From contig CALCJD010000006.1 of NCBI GenBank assembly GCA_937960895.1, forward strand, positions 1 through 19,484: 19,484 nucleotides of DNA, in the 5' to 3' direction. How positions within the stretch are numbered: position 1 is the first letter of the stretch; every line of letters starts with the position of its first letter. The translations under genes and the position numbers were made by a program. This stretch comes from an uncultured Spartobacteria bacterium. GTDB lineage: Bacteria > Verrucomicrobiota > Verrucomicrobiia > Chthoniobacterales > Terrimicrobiaceae. Under the pieces are notes generated by a model. It was not told the DNA's origin. It saw only the letters and a list, made by a program, of their open reading frames with translations, and searched no databases. Positions 16,834-19,484 of the stretch are shown piece after piece.

Positions 16834-19484
16834 CTACGGGGTCAGGCCGGAGAGTTTGACGCCGTTTTCATAGACGGGCATGCGGGCGGTTTTCACGACA
16901 TTGGAATTGCCCTGCTGCAGGCCGGCGTAGGAAAAGTCGTTGTTCGGATTCCACGGCGCGCCGTTTGGCACGGTGAACCGGAACTGGATTTCCTTGCGGT
17001 AGGTCGAACTGCTTCCCGGGTAAAGGTCCGTGCCGGTAAAATCGACGTCGACGTAATAGATGCGCCGGGCCGCATCATGCACCTTGAGTGCGGACACCGT
17101 TCCGCCCTGGCTGTAATTGGTCCGCAGGGTGACCGCTGAGGCGTCGTAGCCCGCGGCAAACAGCTCGGAAAGATCCAGGTAGTAACGGAACGAAAGCCGG
17201 TTCGAGGACCGGGCCGGGAATGACGAGCGGTTGTTCAGCAGGGCGCGAATCTCGGTGTAGTTGGTGCCCTGGGAATTGATCGACGCCTCGATGAAAAATT
17301 CGTCATCCGGTGTTTCCACCGCGGGAAAATCGGCCAACGGCGTTCCGCCGAATTCCGTCACCATGCGGGCCAGCGCGCCGGTGAAACCCGCATTGTAATC
17401 CATGGCAACCTCGTTGGTGACGTAGTTGGAACGATTGTCCTCGTAGTCGTTGTCGTTCGGCGAAGCCGGACCGCCGACCAGCGCTCCGTAAAGAACGTGG
17501 CGGTTGTTGACCGGAGTCCGGATGTCATTCGCCCACGATCCATGCGCGGCGCGGTGGTGGGGATTGACGGGCGGGTTGTTGCCGAATCCGACCACGTAAC
17601 TGCGGTGGTGCGGATTGTCCCCGAGGATGTAGTTGATCTGACGCCGGGCGAAATCGCGGTAGCGTGTGCCGATGTCCCCGACCCTGTCGGCATAGACGAA
17701 GGCCAGAAACGCCGTGTTGGCCGCGTAGCGCAGCGATCCCCAGCGATCCAGCCAGGCCAGCCCGCCGGGCGTGTATTGAACCCGATTGCCATTGTGGCCG
17801 ACCGTCCAGAAATCCAGCCAGTTTTGCACGGTCGTCTTGTAGACGCTTTTGCCGGTCAGCTGCGCGAGCAGGACGGTGGCGCCGTTGATTTTGCCGTCCC
17901 AGCTATGGGTCCATTTCTGGTTCGAGTTGGCAAAATGCTGGTTGTAGAGCGTCTCGGCCTTGGTGAGATAGGCGCTTTCCCCGGTGGCCCGATAAAGCCA
18001 GGCGGCGGCCCAGACCAGTTCGTCATAATAACCGGAATAGGAATTGTAGAACTCCCTCGCATCCGGGATCGAATCGGTGTAGGTGCCGCGATAGGTGTCG
18101 GCGAAGGCAAAAAGCTGACGGGCATGGGTCAGCAGGGTGGCGGCATAGGCCGGATCCTCGTCCTTGAAGAGGATCGACGCGGCGGCCAGGGCGGCGGCGG
18201 ACTCGGCGGCCACCTCCGTGCCGGGCTTGGAGGGATCCAGGCGATAGGAGGGTCTCGGCATGGTCATCGTTTCCGGAGGCCCCCAATACCGGTGGTCCTC
18301 CGCGCCTTTGCCCACCTGACCGTAAAAAACATTCGGACTCGGATGCGCCTTGATGAGCCAGTCGGTTCCCCAGCGCACGGCGTTAAGGAGGTGGGACTTC
18401 TGACCGGAGGCCTGGTACGCGCCGGCATATTCGATGCCGCCCCACGCCAGGAGCGTGAGCGTGCTTGAACCCGGCAGAACAAACTTCACGTGGTCGCCGG
18501 CGTCATAATACCCGCCGGAAAGGTCGATCCCCACGTCGCTGCCATCCTGCAGGGCCGAGTCTCCGCGCCAGGAGACGCGGTTGTTGGCCGGAAGTTTCCC
18601 GGACCGCTGCGCTTCGTAAAAGAAGAGCGATTTCTGAAGAGCCTCACCGTAATTGAATTTGCCGGTGCCGGAGGATTTTTCGGTAATGGTCACCGTCGCC
18701 ACCGCACGCCCCAAAGCCGCCCCTGTGGCGGAGGTGAGTTCCACCAGGAAGGTTTCGACGCCTTCGGCCACCGTGTCACCATAAACCGTCACCGTCAGGG
18801 TCTGGCGTGTCACACCCGGCTGGAAGATCAGGGTGCCCGCGGCCGTCTGGTAATCACTGCCCGCCGTCGCGGTGCCGTTTTTGGTCGTATAAGCCACGCC
18901 CGTCACCGAGGAGGACGCCGGAGACAAGGTCACCGGCACCTGCACCACAACGGAGCCCGCCGTGGGTTCTTCGACCAGAACATCCCCGATCGCAAATTGC
19001 GGGGCCGACGGAGTTGGAGTGGGGGTGGGGGTTGGAGTAGGTGTCGGGGTCGGCGTGGGCGTGGGAGTCGGAACAGGAGTCGGCGTGGGACTCGAGCCCG
19101 CCCGGAAGGTGAAGTCGGTCGGGGGCGTCCGGAGATTTCCGGGAGACCCGATGAATCCGAAGGAAACCCGCCCGTTGGCCGGCACGTCCCTGTTCCAGCT
19201 GTGCGGTTGGGCATCGAAGGTGTAAACCCCGCCGGATTGGCTCACAATGCGGGCGTTCCAAAGGCTGGAGACGCTGCGATCCATCCGGAATCCGAGCACC
19301 CAATCCTTCAGGACGGTGCCCGTTTTGTTTTCGATCACCACATCACCCTGGAATCCACTGCCCCAGTCACTGGTGACCTTGAAAATCACGCGCGCGCTGC
19401 CGAGGTCCACGGTGACATCGGGTGAGCCAGGCGTCGGAGTGGGCGTCGGAGTGGGGGTAGGCGTTGGGGGAGGAGTAGGGGTGG
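16834..19484 (-). CDS. Modular secreted cellulase: CBM2, Calx-beta, GH9, CBM3 (5' end beyond window)
   Basis: Over 880 residues are visible and the N-terminus lies beyond the right edge. The order is: a Pro-Thr linker at the edge; a CBM2-type cellulose-binding domain (about 19425-19095, with 'SDWGSGFQGDVVIEN', 'SLWNARI' and 'SWNRDVPANGRVSFGFIG'); a long Pro-Thr linker; and a Calx-beta domain (about 19010-18670, 'YTTKNGTATAGSDYQTAAGT'). The GH9 catalytic domain (about 18657-17320) has 'GGYYDAGDHVKF', which holds the catalytic-base Asp pair (18490-18504), and 'TNEVAMDYNAG' with the general-acid Glu (17410-17412). A CBM3-type domain (about 17312-16850) ends the protein. GH9-CBM3c pairs are typical of processive endoglucanases acting on crystalline cellulose. 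The enzyme is presumably exported; its signal peptide is not visible. No PEP-CTERM tail is present. Confidence in a GH9 cellulase is high; the upstream part is unknown. Confidence 0.95.
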   Translation of the reverse strand, partial: TPTPPPTPTPTPTPTPTPGSPDVTVDLGSARVIFKVTSDWGSGFQGDVVIENKTGTVLKDWVLGFRMDRSVSSLWNARIVSQSGGVYTFDAQPHSWNRDVPANGRVSFGFIGSPGNLRTPPTDFTFRAGSSPTPTPVPTPTPTPTPTPTPTPTPTPTPSAPQFAIGDVLVEEPTAGSVVVQVPVTLSPASSSVTGVAYTTKNGTATAGSDYQTAAGTLIFQPGVTRQTLTVTVYGDTVAEGVETFLVELTSATGAALGRAVATVTITEKSSGTGKFNYGEALQKSLFFYEAQRSGKLPANNRVSWRGDSALQDGSDVGIDLSGGYYDAGDHVKFVLPGSSTLTLLAWGGIEYAGAYQASGQKSHLLNAVRWGTDWLIKAHPSPNVFYGQVGKGAEDHRYWGPPETMTMPRPSYRLDPSKPGTEVAAESAAALAAASILFKDEDPAYAATLLTHARQLFAFADTYRGTYTDSIPDAREFYNSYSGYYDELVWAAAWLYRATGESAYLTKAETLYNQHFANSNQKWTHSWDGKINGATVLLAQLTGKSVYKTTVQNWLDFWTVGHNGNRVQYTPGGLAWLDRWGSLRYAANTAFLAFVYADRVGDIGTRYRDFARRQINYILGDNPHHRSYVVGFGNNPPVNPHHRAAHGSWANDIRTPVNNRHVLYGALVGGPASPNDNDYEDNRSNYVTNEVAMDYNAGFTGALARMVTEFGGTPLADFPAVETPDDEFFIEASINSQGTNYTEIRALLNNRSSFPARSSNRLSFRYYLDLSELFAAGYDASAVTLRTNYSQGGTVSALKVHDAARRIYYVDVDFTGTDLYPGSSSTYRKEIQFRFTVPNGAPWNPNNDFSYAGLQQGNSNVVKTARMPVYENGVKLSGLTP
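19008..19094 (-). repeat. Proline-threonine linker repeat inside the cellulase gene
   Basis: A low-complexity run of degenerate 6-nt units (ACNCCN on the coding strand) encodes about 28 alternating Pro-Thr residues between CBM2 and Calx-beta. A second tract of the same kind runs from about 19430 to the window edge. Such linkers space carbohydrate-binding and catalytic domains. Repeat number may vary between strains. Confidence 0.9.

Noticed and set aside
19008..19484. Regular short repeats that might suggest a CRISPR or tandem-repeat locus.
   Set aside because: They encode in-frame Pro-Thr linkers of the cellulase, and there are no spacers.

Overview
The window looks like a chromosomal segment of a GC-rich member of the Verrucomicrobiota, probably an Opitutae/Opitutaceae-like bacterium. 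This is inference from gene content: a PEP-CTERM (exosortase-sorted) protein, an H-X9-DG prepilin-like protein, a two-module U32 protein, cobalamin-dependent MetH and a modular secreted cellulase. No rRNA, tRNA, CRISPR array, transposase or phage gene was seen.

Layout. The first 2 kb hold a class III nucleotide cyclase with an N-terminal [2Fe-2S] ferredoxin domain (minus strand, running off the left edge), a small secreted protein just upstream of it, and a divergent secreted TPR protein. A possibly decayed small reading frame follows. Next come infA (minus) and a divergent DEAD-box RNA helicase (plus). Two tandem paralogous serine hydrolases (minus, 4-nt overlap) face a divergent U32 protein and an AEC-type permease (plus). 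Most of the right half is minus strand: a prepilin-like gene and a PEP-CTERM gene, their cobalamin-riboswitch leader, and a full-length metH. A CBM20/esterase-fold protein is divergent from metH. The right edge holds a large secreted GH9 cellulase that continues past the window.

How the genes work together. The most interesting unit is at 9836-11552 (minus). A cobalamin riboswitch with an intact core and a closing P1 stem precedes a secreted PEP-CTERM protein and, one base after its stop, an H-X9-DG prepilin-like protein. The switch lies directly downstream of metH, a B12-dependent enzyme. Neither downstream product is a recognised B12 synthesis or transport protein, so the pair may be a cell-surface cobalamin-capture or cobalamin-responsive system. 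That is a hypothesis, not a demonstrated function.

Other notable points are a CBM20-fused esterase fold whose nucleophile-elbow serine is replaced by glycine, a 24-bp perfect AT-rich palindrome just after it, and a cellulase with the order CBM2, Calx-beta, GH9, CBM3. Many long frames opposite these genes are GC-rich mirror frames and were left out.
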